A stretch of 64,000 nt of DNA, from positions 3,190,501 to 3,254,500 of the forward strand of contig CP064988.1 of NCBI GenBank assembly GCA_016699855.1, written 5' to 3'. Source of the stretch: Rhodospirillales bacterium. GTDB taxonomy: Bacteria > Pseudomonadota > Alphaproteobacteria > Reyranellales > Reyranellaceae. Shown piece by piece: positions 17,595 through 25,193 of this stretch (the stretch's first letter is position 1; each line of letters starts with the position of its first letter). Made by a program: the position numbers and the translations under genes. The notes under the pieces were generated by a model. It had not been told where the DNA came from. It made no database searches and was given only the letters and a program-made list of their open reading frames with translations.

Positions 17595-20369
17595 TCACGC
17601 CGCGTCGCCGTCGATGTCGCGCGCCAGCACCTCGCGCTTGCCGACGCTGTTGGCCGAGCTGACGACGCCCTCGCGCTCCATGCGCTCGACGATGCGGGCG
17701 GCGCGGTTGTAGCCGATCTGGAGGTGGCGCTGCACGAAGCTGGTCGAGCATTTGCGCTCGCGGCAGACCACGGCGACCGCCTTGTCGTACATCTCGTCGG
17801 CCGCCTCCTCGGCGCCGTCGCCGCCGCCGTCCTCGCCGCCGGCCGCGCCGCCCTCCGAATCCTCGATGATCGAGTCGAGGTAGTTCGGACGTCCCTGCCG
17901 GCGCAGGTGCTTGACGATCTTCTCGACCTCGGTGTCGCTGACGAACGGGCCGTGGACGCGCACGATGCGGCCGCCGCCGGCCATGTACAGCATGTCGCCC
18001 TGGCCCAGCAGCTGCTCGCCGCCCTGCTCGCCGAGGATGGTGCGGCTGTCGATCTTGCTGGTCACCTGGAAGGCGATGCGGGTCGGGAAATTGGCCTTGA
18101 TGGTGCCCGTGATCACGTCGACCGACGGCCGCTGCGTCGCCATGATGACGTGGATGCCGGCGGCGCGCGCCATCTGCGCCAGCCGCTGCACGGCGATCTC
18201 GATGTCCTTGCCGGCCACCATCATCAGGTCGGCCATCTCGTCGATGATCACGACGATGAACGGCAGGGAGTCCAGCGCCATCGGCTGGTCCTCGTAGACA
18301 GGCTTGCGGGTCTCCGGGTCGACGCCGACCTGCACCGGCCGCAGGATCTCCTCGCCGGCCTCGCGCGCCTCGGTGACGCGCTCGTTGTAGCCGGCGATGT
18401 TGCGCACGCCGAGCTGGCTCATCGCGCGGTAGCGCGTCTCCATCTCGCGCACGGTCCATTTCAGCGCCACCACGGCCTTGCGCGGCTCGGTGACGACCGG
18501 CGTCAGGAGGTGCGGGATGTCCTGGTAGACGCTGAGCTCCAGCATCTTGGGGTCGATCATGATGAACTTGCACTTGTCCGGCGGCAGCCGGTACAGCAGC
18601 GACAGGATCATCGTGTTGATGCCGACCGACTTGCCCGAGCCGGTGGTGCCGCCGATCAGAAGGTGCGGCATGCGCGCGAGGTCGGCGATCACCGGTCCGC
18701 CGCCGATATCCTTGCCGAGCACCATCGGCAGGTTGAGGCGGCCGTCCTCGTAGTCCTTCGACGACAGCAGCTCGCGCAGATAGACCATCTCGCGCCGCGC
18801 GTTGGGCAGCTCGATGCCGATCACGTTGCGGCCGGGCACGGTGGCGACGCGCACGCTGACGGCGCTCATCGAACGGGCGATGTCGTCGGCCAGGCCGATG
18901 ACGCGGCTCGACTTGGTGCCGGGCGCGGGCTCCAGCTCGTAGAGCGTGACGACCGGCCCGGGGCGGACCTTCACGATCTCGCCCTTGACGCCGAAATCCT
19001 CCAGCACGCTCTCCAGCAGACGCGCGTTCTGCGTCAGCGCCTCCTCGTCGACCTTGGCGGCGACCAGCGCCTTCGGCGCGGCGGTGAGGATGTCCAGCGG
19101 CGGCAGCTGGAAATCGGCGCCCAGCGCCAGCTCGGGCTGGCGTTCGCGTTCGACCCGGCGGCCCGGCTGCGGCGCGGCGCGCTTGACGACGACAGTCGGC
19201 GTGGCCGGCGCGGGCACGGGCGCGGCCGGAGGCTCGGACGCCGGCCGCAGCGGAAGCTGCAGGACCTGCGCCGACGGGAGCGGGGCGTCCTCGACCGCCG
19301 CCGGCGCGTCGGGCGGCGCCACGTCCCACACCGGCGCCGGCGGCGCGGCCACGACCGGCGCGGCGGCCATCAGCACCGGCTCGACGCGACCGTCGACGGC
19401 GTCGTCGCGGCCGAACAGGCGCGCCCATAGCGGGCGCTTCGGCATCGGCGCGGCGGCGGGCGCCGGCGCGAGCGGCACGGGCGCCGCCGGCACGTCGGGC
19501 GGCAGCTCCGGCGCGCGCAGACCCGCGATCGGCGACATCGGCGCGTCGACCAGCAGCGTATCGCGCGTCGGCAGCGGCGCGCCGTTCTCGGGGATGCCGT
19601 GGAAGCGGGCGGGATCGTACTGCGAGGCGTCGATCTCGCCGGGGATCTCGGCGTAGCCGATCTCCGGCTGCGGCGTCCGCGCGGCGGCCTCGCGCTCCGG
19701 CCGGCCGCGCCAGATCGAGATCGCGCCGCGCACCAGCAGCCGCGCCGCCGTCACCGGCAGCAGCAGGGCGCGGAACACGATCGGCAGATGGCCGCGCTTC
19801 ATGCCGATCACCGGCACCATCAGCGCGGTCGCGGCGATCGCGGCGAGCGGCGCCAGGAACGGCAGCAGGGCGCCGTCGGAATGGGTCAGCGTGAGCTCGC
19901 GCAGATGCAGCGCAAGCGCCGCGCCGGTGACGCCGCCGGCGCCGGCGTGCGGCGTCCAGTGGCCGATGTCGCCCAGCGCGGCGGCGGCCGACGCCGCCAG
20001 CAGCGTGGTGGCCAGCAGCAGCGCCAACCGCAGCCCGAAGAACGGCAGGCCGTGCTGGCGCATCAGCATCACGCCCCAGGCGATGCCGGCCACGGGCACG
20101 ACCAGCGCGCCCAGGCCCAGCGCCTGCATCATCACGTCGGCGAAGGTGGCGCCGGGAACGCCCAGCAGGTTACGCGGCGCGAAGCCGGTGGCGCGGTTCA
20201 GAGACGGATCGGTCGAGTGGTAGGTGATCAGCGCGATCATCGCCGCCATGCCCAGCGCGATCAGGACCAGGCCGACGATCTCGGTCGCGCGCCGGCGGAA
20301 GAACATGCCGGCGCCGGTCGGCAGGAACTGGCCGCCGTTGGAGGAGGGTTTCAGCGTCGCGAAGGCCAT
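17595..20369 (-). CDS. ftsK: DNA translocase FtsK
   Basis: At 924 residues this is the septal DNA pump that clears the dimer-resolution region during division. Four hydrophobic segments span roughly residues 28-185. A Pro/Ala-rich linker runs to about 420, and the RecA-like motor follows, with Walker A GGTTGSGKS near residue 570 and Walker B IVVIIDEMADLMM around 700. The C-terminal winged-helix gamma domain (VVCRERKCSTSFVQRHLQIG, residues about 860-920) reads KOPS sites and activates XerCD. A xerC gene is also in this window. The upstream gene is the DapC-like aminotransferase, 27 bases away. Confidence 0.97.
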   Translation of the reverse strand: MAFATLKPSSNGGQFLPTGAGMFFRRRATEIVGLVLIALGMAAMIALITYHSTDPSLNRATGFAPRNLLGVPGATFADVMMQALGLGALVVPVAGIAWGVMLMRQHGLPFFGLRLALLLATTLLAASAAAALGDIGHWTPHAGAGGVTGAALALHLRELTLTHSDGALLPFLAPLAAIAATALMVPVIGMKRGHLPIVFRALLLPVTAARLLVRGAISIWRGRPEREAAARTPQPEIGYAEIPGEIDASQYDPARFHGIPENGAPLPTRDTLLVDAPMSPIAGLRAPELPPDVPAAPVPLAPAPAAAPMPKRPLWARLFGRDDAVDGRVEPVLMAAAPVVAAPPAPVWDVAPPDAPAAVEDAPLPSAQVLQLPLRPASEPPAAPVPAPATPTVVVKRAAPQPGRRVERERQPELALGADFQLPPLDILTAAPKALVAAKVDEEALTQNARLLESVLEDFGVKGEIVKVRPGPVVTLYELEPAPGTKSSRVIGLADDIARSMSAVSVRVATVPGRNVIGIELPNARREMVYLRELLSSKDYEDGRLNLPMVLGKDIGGGPVIADLARMPHLLIGGTTGSGKSVGINTMILSLLYRLPPDKCKFIMIDPKMLELSVYQDIPHLLTPVVTEPRKAVVALKWTVREMETRYRAMSQLGVRNIAGYNERVTEAREAGEEILRPVQVGVDPETRKPVYEDQPMALDSLPFIVVIIDEMADLMMVAGKDIEIAVQRLAQMARAAGIHVIMATQRPSVDVITGTIKANFPTRIAFQVTSKIDSRTILGEQGGEQLLGQGDMLYMAGGGRIVRVHGPFVSDTEVEKIVKHLRRQGRPNYLDSIIEDSEGGAAGGEDGGGDGAEEAADEMYDKAVAVVCRERKCSTSFVQRHLQIGYNRAARIVERMEREGVVSSANSVGKREVLARDIDGDAA

Positions 20370-20396
20370 CGGTGCCCCGTCGGTTCCCGGCCGCCG

Positions 20397-21596
20397 TCAC
20401 AGAAGCTCGGCGATGCGCGTCAGCGCCGCGCGCGTCGTCTCGAGGTCCTGCACCAGCGCGATGCGGATGTAGCGCTTTCCCGGATTCTCGCCGTCGACGT
20501 CGCGCGCCAGATAGCCGCCGGGCAGCACCTTGATGCCGCCCTCGGCCCACAGCTTGCGCGTCGCGGCCTCGCCGTCGCCGACGTCGAGCCACAGGAAGAA
20601 GCCGCCGTCGGGCATGAAGAAGCCGCCCTTGTTGTGCAGCACGGATTTGGCGATGCGGAAGCGCTCGCGGTAGCCGTCGCGGATCTCGCGCACGTGCGCC
20701 TCGTCGTTCCACAACGCCGTGGCGGCGTTCTGGATCGCGATCGGCACCTGCGCGCCGCCGTAGGTCTTCCAGCGCAGCATCATGGCGACGATCCTCGGAT
20801 CGCCGGCGACGAAGCCCGAGCGCAGGCCGGCGGCGTTGGACCGCTTCGACAGCGAGTGGAACACCGCCACGCCTTCGAACGGATTCGCGCCGCCGGTCCT
20901 GTCCATCGCCAGCGCCGCGGCCAGTCCGCCCGGCGGCGGCGCGTCGTTGTAGATCTCGGCGTAGCACTCGTCGATCGCCAGGGTCGCGCCGGTGGCGCGG
21001 CATTTGCGGATCAGGTTCTGCAGGTACGGGATCGACGCCATCGCGCCCTGCGGATTGCCGGGCGTGCAGAGGTAGACCAGCGCCGCGCGCTTCCACACGT
21101 TGTCCGGCACGGCGTCGAAATCCGGCATGAAGCCGTTCGAGGTGTCGGCGTTGACGAACACCGGCTCGGCGCCCGCCAGCACGGCGGCGCCGAGATACAC
21201 CTGGTAGAACGGGTTGGGGATCAGCACGGTCGGCCGGGCGCCGCCCTTGTCCTGCGGCACCGCGACCGTGCCGATCACGTAGACGCCCTCCTTCGATCCC
21301 GCCAGAGGCAGGACGTGCTTCGTCGGATCGATCGTGCCGGGCGGCAGCGCGTAGCGGCGGTGCAGCCAACCGGCGATGGCGGCGCACAGCTCGGGGGTGC
21401 CCTGGTTCGGCGGGTACTTGTTCGCCGTCGTCAGGTCGCGCGTGATGATATCGCGGGCGAACTGCGGCACCGGACCCTGCGGTTCGCCGACCGACATGAT
21501 GATCGGATTCTTCGGCGCCGGCAGATCGGCGATCAACGCGTTGAGGCGCGCGAAGGGATAGTCGTTGAGCTCGTTTTCGAGACGCGGATTGATCAT
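20397..21596 (-). CDS. Class I/II PLP aminotransferase, DapC-like (succinyldiaminopimelate transaminase)
   Basis: The 399-residue fold-type I aminotransferase has NKYPPNQGTPELC near the N-terminus, LIPNPFYQVY and TPGNPQGA. The PLP lysine is in FHSLSKRSNAAGLRSGF at about residue 250. Proteins like this in alphaproteobacteria are annotated as DapC, the transaminase making N-succinyl-LL-diaminopimelate for lysine and peptidoglycan. That assignment is from overall resemblance; other amino-acid specificities cannot be excluded. It lies directly before ftsK on the same strand and has a good sigma-70-like promoter about 115 bases upstream. Confidence 0.85.
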   Translation of the reverse strand: MINPRLENELNDYPFARLNALIADLPAPKNPIIMSVGEPQGPVPQFARDIITRDLTTANKYPPNQGTPELCAAIAGWLHRRYALPPGTIDPTKHVLPLAGSKEGVYVIGTVAVPQDKGGARPTVLIPNPFYQVYLGAAVLAGAEPVFVNADTSNGFMPDFDAVPDNVWKRAALVYLCTPGNPQGAMASIPYLQNLIRKCRATGATLAIDECYAEIYNDAPPPGGLAAALAMDRTGGANPFEGVAVFHSLSKRSNAAGLRSGFVAGDPRIVAMMLRWKTYGGAQVPIAIQNAATALWNDEAHVREIRDGYRERFRIAKSVLHNKGGFFMPDGGFFLWLDVGDGEAATRKLWAEGGIKVLPGGYLARDVDGENPGKRYIRIALVQDLETTRAALTRIAELL

Positions 21597-21712
21597 CTTC
21601 GTCGTTCGCCTTCCGGGTCGGGTGGGGAGCCGACCTTCGCGCCCCGACCGGCGCCGGGCAACACCCCATCGTTCGGCGCACCCCCGCGCCTCGACGGTTC
21701 ATTTGTCGATTC

Positions 21713-21741
21713 ACTGTAGATGAACAATTTATCAATTACAA
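21713..21741 (-). promoter_or_regulatory. Sigma-70-like promoter for the aminotransferase-ftsK-lolA genes
   Basis: Reading the minus strand, TTGTAA (21741-21736) and TACAGT (21718-21713) are separated by exactly 17 bases inside a markedly AT-rich patch (about 21700-21775) of otherwise GC-rich sequence. The predicted start near 21706 gives a 5' leader of about 110 bases before the aminotransferase ATG at 21596. Confidence 0.6.
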
Positions 21742-21846
21742 GAACGGCTTAGAGAATTTTTCTCACATGGATTTCAATGGGTTGCGGGCGGTGCAGCCGC
21801 GCCGTGGCGCCACGCCGGCGGAACCGCGCTACCGCCCGACCCCTCG

Positions 21847-22275
21847 TCAGCGGCCGTAGCGCACCTCGACCTTGCGCTCGGTGGAGGTCTCGCGCCGCCC
21901 GAAGACGCGCTTGGGATCGATGATCTTGTTGATGAAGATCCTCTCGCGCGGATAGCCGTTGGCGACCAGCTCGTTCCCCACCGCCTCGGCCCGCGCCTTG
22001 GCGAGCAGCAGGTCGTCCTCGTGGCCAAGGCGCGCGTCGGCGTAGCCGTCGAGGCAGAGCCGGGTCGCCTTCTGGCCGATCGCCCTCGAGGCGAACCCCG
22101 CCAACTCCTGCTTGGCGCGTGGCGTGATCGTCGACTGGCCGGTGTCGAACTGCACGATGAACACGCCGCCCGGCGTGTTGCCGCCGGTGCAGCGGTCGTC
22201 CTGGGCCGCGGCCGGCGCGATCGACAAAGCCGCCAGCGCGCCCGCCAGCACGGCCGCGGTGAACCCCTTGTGCAT
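21847..22275 (-). CDS. Small OmpA-domain exported protein
   Basis: This 142-residue protein has a signal peptide (MHKGFTAAVLAGALAALSIAPAAA) followed almost directly by an OmpA-like peptidoglycan-binding domain: VQFDTGQSTITPRAKQELAGFA, LDGYADARLGHEDDLLLAKARAEAVGNEL and YPRERIF. There is no beta-barrel and no lipobox cysteine, so it should be a free periplasmic peptidoglycan-associated protein. Canonical OmpA_C domains carry a D and R that contact DAP; ADARLG and LLLAKAR are the equivalent places. It is isolated between the rhodanese gene and the AT-rich promoter region. Confidence 0.87.
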   Translation of the reverse strand: MHKGFTAAVLAGALAALSIAPAAAQDDRCTGGNTPGGVFIVQFDTGQSTITPRAKQELAGFASRAIGQKATRLCLDGYADARLGHEDDLLLAKARAEAVGNELVANGYPRERIFINKIIDPKRVFGRRETSTERKVEVRYGR

Positions 22276-22407
22276 GGAAACTCCCTCCCCCCGTCACGGC
22301 GCCGCAGACCGGCGCCTTCGCCGGCGATGGTGACGCGGGCGCGGCGCGCCGCCAAGCCCCATCGCGCGGCGGTGCCTGCGGAACCGACGGCCAGTGTGCG
22401 GCCGCGG

Positions 22408-22785
22408 TCAGGCCTTCTCGACCACGCCGGCGGAATCCACCCAGCCCTTGAAGCCGCCCAGGTTGCGGACGTTGGCGTAGCCCATGTCATTGAGCGTCTT
22501 GCCGACCAGCGCCGCGCGCCCGCCCGAGGCGCAGTAGACGACGACCGTCTTGGCGCGGTCGAACGCCGCGTCGTGCAGCGCCGAGGCGGGATCGGCGCGG
22601 AACTCGATCAGGCCGCGGGGTATCGCCACGGCGCCGGGCACTTTGCCCGACGTGGCGACCTCGGCCGGTTCGCGCACGTCGAGGAACAGCGTGTCGTCGC
22701 GGCCGACCATCCCCTTGGCCTCGTCGGGGGTGATGCGCGGCACCACGGCCTCGGCCTCGGCCAGCATCTGTTGCACGGTCTTCAT
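22408..22785 (-). CDS. Rhodanese-like domain protein
   Basis: The single-domain protein of 125 residues has the catalytic loop VVVYCASGGRA, with Cys85 as the sulfur-carrying residue, preceded by LFLDVREPAEVATSGKVPGA. The end LGGFKGWVDSAG is the usual rhodanese terminus. It has no signal peptide, so it should be cytoplasmic and transfer sulfane sulfur. ATG 22785 has a GGAGG Shine-Dalgarno. It is divergent from the class V aminotransferase gene, a family often linked with sulfur transfer, though the enzyme here is not a clear cysteine desulfurase. Confidence 0.93.
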   Translation of the reverse strand: MKTVQQMLAEAEAVVPRITPDEAKGMVGRDDTLFLDVREPAEVATSGKVPGAVAIPRGLIEFRADPASALHDAAFDRAKTVVVYCASGGRAALVGKTLNDMGYANVRNLGGFKGWVDSAGVVEKA

Positions 22786-22887
22786 GGGTCACCTCCATTC
22801 CGGGCCGGCATCTTGCGGGATTCCACGCGGTGTCGGCAAACACCATCGGATCGCGGGTATGATCGACCGGCGTTCGCGGGAGGCGGC

Positions 22888-24090
22888 ATGGACATCCATC
22901 TCGACTGGAACGGCGTCGCGCCGGGGTCGATCGCGCCGGGCTCGGCGGCGATGCGGGCGCTGTTCCCGCTCGATCCGGCCGTCACGCAGTTCAACCATGG
23001 CGGCTACGGCGTGACGCCGCTGCCGGTCTCGGCGGCGCGCGACGCCTGGCGCCGGAGGGTCGAGGCGAATCCCACGGCGTTCTTTTTCCAGCACGACTTC
23101 GTCGCGCGGGTGCGCGCCGCCGCCGGGCGCGTCGCCGGTCTGTTGGGCGGCCGCGGCGAGGACTGGGTGTTCGTCCCCAACGCGACGGCCGGACTCAACG
23201 CCGTCATCCAGGCCGTGGACCTCGCGCCGGGAGACGAGATTCTGCTCACCGACCATGGCTACAACGCCGTCAAGCAAGCCGCGCTGCGCTGGACGGCGCG
23301 CGCCGGCGCCGCCGTGCGCGTCGCGGCGTTGCCGTGGCCCGACGCGACCGCCGACGGAATCGTCGCCGCGATCTCCGCGGGAATCACGTCGCGCACGCGG
23401 CTGGTGATCGTCGATCACATCACGTCGCCCACGTCGCTGACGCTGCCGGTGGCGCGGATCGCGGCGCTGTGCCGAGATGCCGGCATGCCGCTGGCGGTCG
23501 ATGGCGCGCACGCGCCCGGCCACATCGCGGCGCTCGACGCGCCATCGCTCGGCGCCGACGTCTACGTCGGCAATCTGCACAAATGGGCCTATGCGCCCCG
23601 GGCGCTGGGCGCTCTCTGGGCGTCCCCGGCGTGGCAGACGCGGCTCCATCCCACCGTCATCAGCCACGGCTACGGCCAGGGCTTCACGGCCGAGTTCGAC
23701 TGGCAGGGCACCGTCGATCCGACGCCCGTGCTGACGGTCGACGCGGCGTTCGCCTTCGCTGAAGCGCTCGGCCGCGGGCGGCTGGCGGCATGGAGTCGCG
23801 CGACGCTCGACGTGGCGCTGCCCGCGCTGATGACGTCGCTCGGTTCCAACGCCACGACGCCGGCCGAACTGCGCGCGCCGGCGATGGCGACGATCGCGCT
23901 GCCGGAATCCGCGGGCGTCGACGTCGACGCGGCGATGTCGCTGCGCCGACGGATGCGCGAACGCCACGGCGCCGAGATCCAGATCGTGCCGTTCGCCGGC
24001 AGGCTATGGCTGCGCGTCTGCGCCACGCCCTATCTCGACGTGGCGGATTTCGAGCGCCTCGCGCGGGCGCTGCGGGCGGAGATCGGTTGA
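22888..24090 (+). CDS. Class V aminotransferase-fold protein (isopenicillin N epimerase-like)
   Basis: The 400-residue PLP enzyme shows FNHGGYGVTPLPV near residue 30, the phosphate-binding VPNATAGLNAV, LAVDGAHAPGHI with the pyridine-N Asp, and the Schiff-base lysine in YVGNLHKWAYAP at about residue 235. This pattern is that of the isopenicillin N epimerase / ergothioneine EgtE-like branch of class V enzymes, rather than NifS/IscS, because the mobile Cys loop is missing. ATG 22888 follows GGGAGGCGGC, a good Shine-Dalgarno. The substrate is unknown, and EgtE-like C-S lysis is one possibility. Confidence 0.85.
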   Translation: MDIHLDWNGVAPGSIAPGSAAMRALFPLDPAVTQFNHGGYGVTPLPVSAARDAWRRRVEANPTAFFFQHDFVARVRAAAGRVAGLLGGRGEDWVFVPNATAGLNAVIQAVDLAPGDEILLTDHGYNAVKQAALRWTARAGAAVRVAALPWPDATADGIVAAISAGITSRTRLVIVDHITSPTSLTLPVARIAALCRDAGMPLAVDGAHAPGHIAALDAPSLGADVYVGNLHKWAYAPRALGALWASPAWQTRLHPTVISHGYGQGFTAEFDWQGTVDPTPVLTVDAAFAFAEALGRGRLAAWSRATLDVALPALMTSLGSNATTPAELRAPAMATIALPESAGVDVDAAMSLRRRMRERHGAEIQIVPFAGRLWLRVCATPYLDVADFERLARALRAEIG

Positions 24091-24149
24091 CGGAGGACGC
24101 CCCTCATCCGGGGCTCCTCGCTTCCGTTCTCCCCCGCCGTCGCCGCCGC

Positions 24150-24923
24150 CTAGAACAGCGTGTACGCGCCGTCGATCACGAAGTCGCGGCCGGTGGTGTA
24201 CTTGGTGGCGTCGCTGGCGAGGTAGACGGCGATCGGGCCGAAATCCTGCTCGACGCCCCAGCGGCGCACGGGGATGCGCGGCATCACGTTGCCGGCGAAC
24301 TTCGGATCGTGGAACGCGTTGTGCGTCATCGCCGTCTCGATCCAGCCCGGCAGGATCGAGTTGACGCTGATCTTGTGCCGCGCCAGCTCGACCGCGAGCG
24401 CGCGCACGAAGGCGGTCACGCCGCCCTTGCTGGCGCCGTAGTGGCTGCTGCGCGCGGCGCCCTCGATCGCCGCCGTGCTGGCGACCGCGACCAGCGAGCC
24501 GCCCTGGCCGCGCGGCACCATGTGGCGGGCGGCGGCGCGGAAGGTCAGGAACACGCCGTCGAGGTTGACGCGCATGACGCGGCGCCACTCGTCGTGGGTC
24601 ATGTCGAGGATCGCGCCCTTCCCGCGGCCGGACACGCCCGAATTGGCGACGCAGTTGTCGACCTTGCCGAGCACCTTCACGGCCTCGGCGAAGCCGGCGT
24701 CGACCTGGGCCTCGTCGCCGACGTCGACGATCTGGGCGTGCACGCGCCGGCCGTGGCGCTTCAGCTTCTCGCTGGCGGCGTCGTTCTTGGCCTTGTTGGT
24801 GCCCCAGATGCAGACGTCGGCGCCGGCCTCGGCCAAGGCGTCGGCCATGCCGAAGCCGATGCCGCCGTTGCCGCCGGTGACCAGCGCCACTTTGCCGCTG
24901 AGATCGAAACCCTTGTACGCCAT
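24150..24923 (-). CDS. SDR family oxidoreductase (3-oxoacyl-ACP reductase-like)
   Basis: The classical short-chain dehydrogenase of 257 residues has the cofactor motif VTGGNGGIGFG at residues 14-24, the CVANSGVSG segment, the active-site Ser region VAVASTAAIEG and the catalytic YGASKGG (Tyr-x3-Lys). It ends RDFVIDGAYTLF. WGTNKAK after beta-2, with no acidic residue, suggests NADP(H). It reduces a ketone or oxidises an alcohol of unknown identity. ATG 24923 has a GGAGGG Shine-Dalgarno nearby. It is divergent from the kinase gene. Confidence 0.88.
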   Translation of the reverse strand: MAYKGFDLSGKVALVTGGNGGIGFGMADALAEAGADVCIWGTNKAKNDAASEKLKRHGRRVHAQIVDVGDEAQVDAGFAEAVKVLGKVDNCVANSGVSGRGKGAILDMTHDEWRRVMRVNLDGVFLTFRAAARHMVPRGQGGSLVAVASTAAIEGAARSSHYGASKGGVTAFVRALAVELARHKISVNSILPGWIETAMTHNAFHDPKFAGNVMPRIPVRRWGVEQDFGPIAVYLASDATKYTTGRDFVIDGAYTLF

Positions 24924-25077
24924 GGCGCCTTCCCTCCGTTGAATCGTCCGGCGCGCAGCAAATCCGCTCGACCGCGCGGCGTCAATCGCCGGACGCGCGC
25001 CGATATGGCCGGAATTCCGGCCCGCGGCCGCGGCGCTGCTTGTGAGGGCTCGCGCGCGTGGCGTATCATCGCGGCGC

Positions 25078-25193
25078 ATGATCGACGTCCAGGACCACCG
25101 CGGGAAGCATCGACAATGACGGGCTCGCCGGTGAAGCGACGCGTCGACGCCGCGACGTCCGTCGCGGTGGCGCCGGGCTTGTCGCGGCGATGA
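25078..25193 (+). other. Two nested short leader ORFs chained by ATGA overlaps to the kinase start
   Basis: ATG 25078 opens a 13-codon ORF ending at 25119. ATG 25116 overlaps its stop and opens a 25-codon ORF ending at 25193, and the kinase ATG at 25190 overlaps that stop. Each junction is ATGA. This geometry would allow serial translational coupling, but the peptides are short, have no recognisable features and could be chance in GC-rich DNA. Confidence 0.3.

Noticed and set aside
19599..21719. Plus-strand open frame of about 700 codons opposite ftsK and the aminotransferase
   Set aside because: Crosses two real genes antisense, low-complexity composition, no motif.
22888..24090. IscS/NifS cysteine desulfurase
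   Set aside because: Lacks the mobile Cys loop; resembles isopenicillin N epimerase-type class V enzymes instead.
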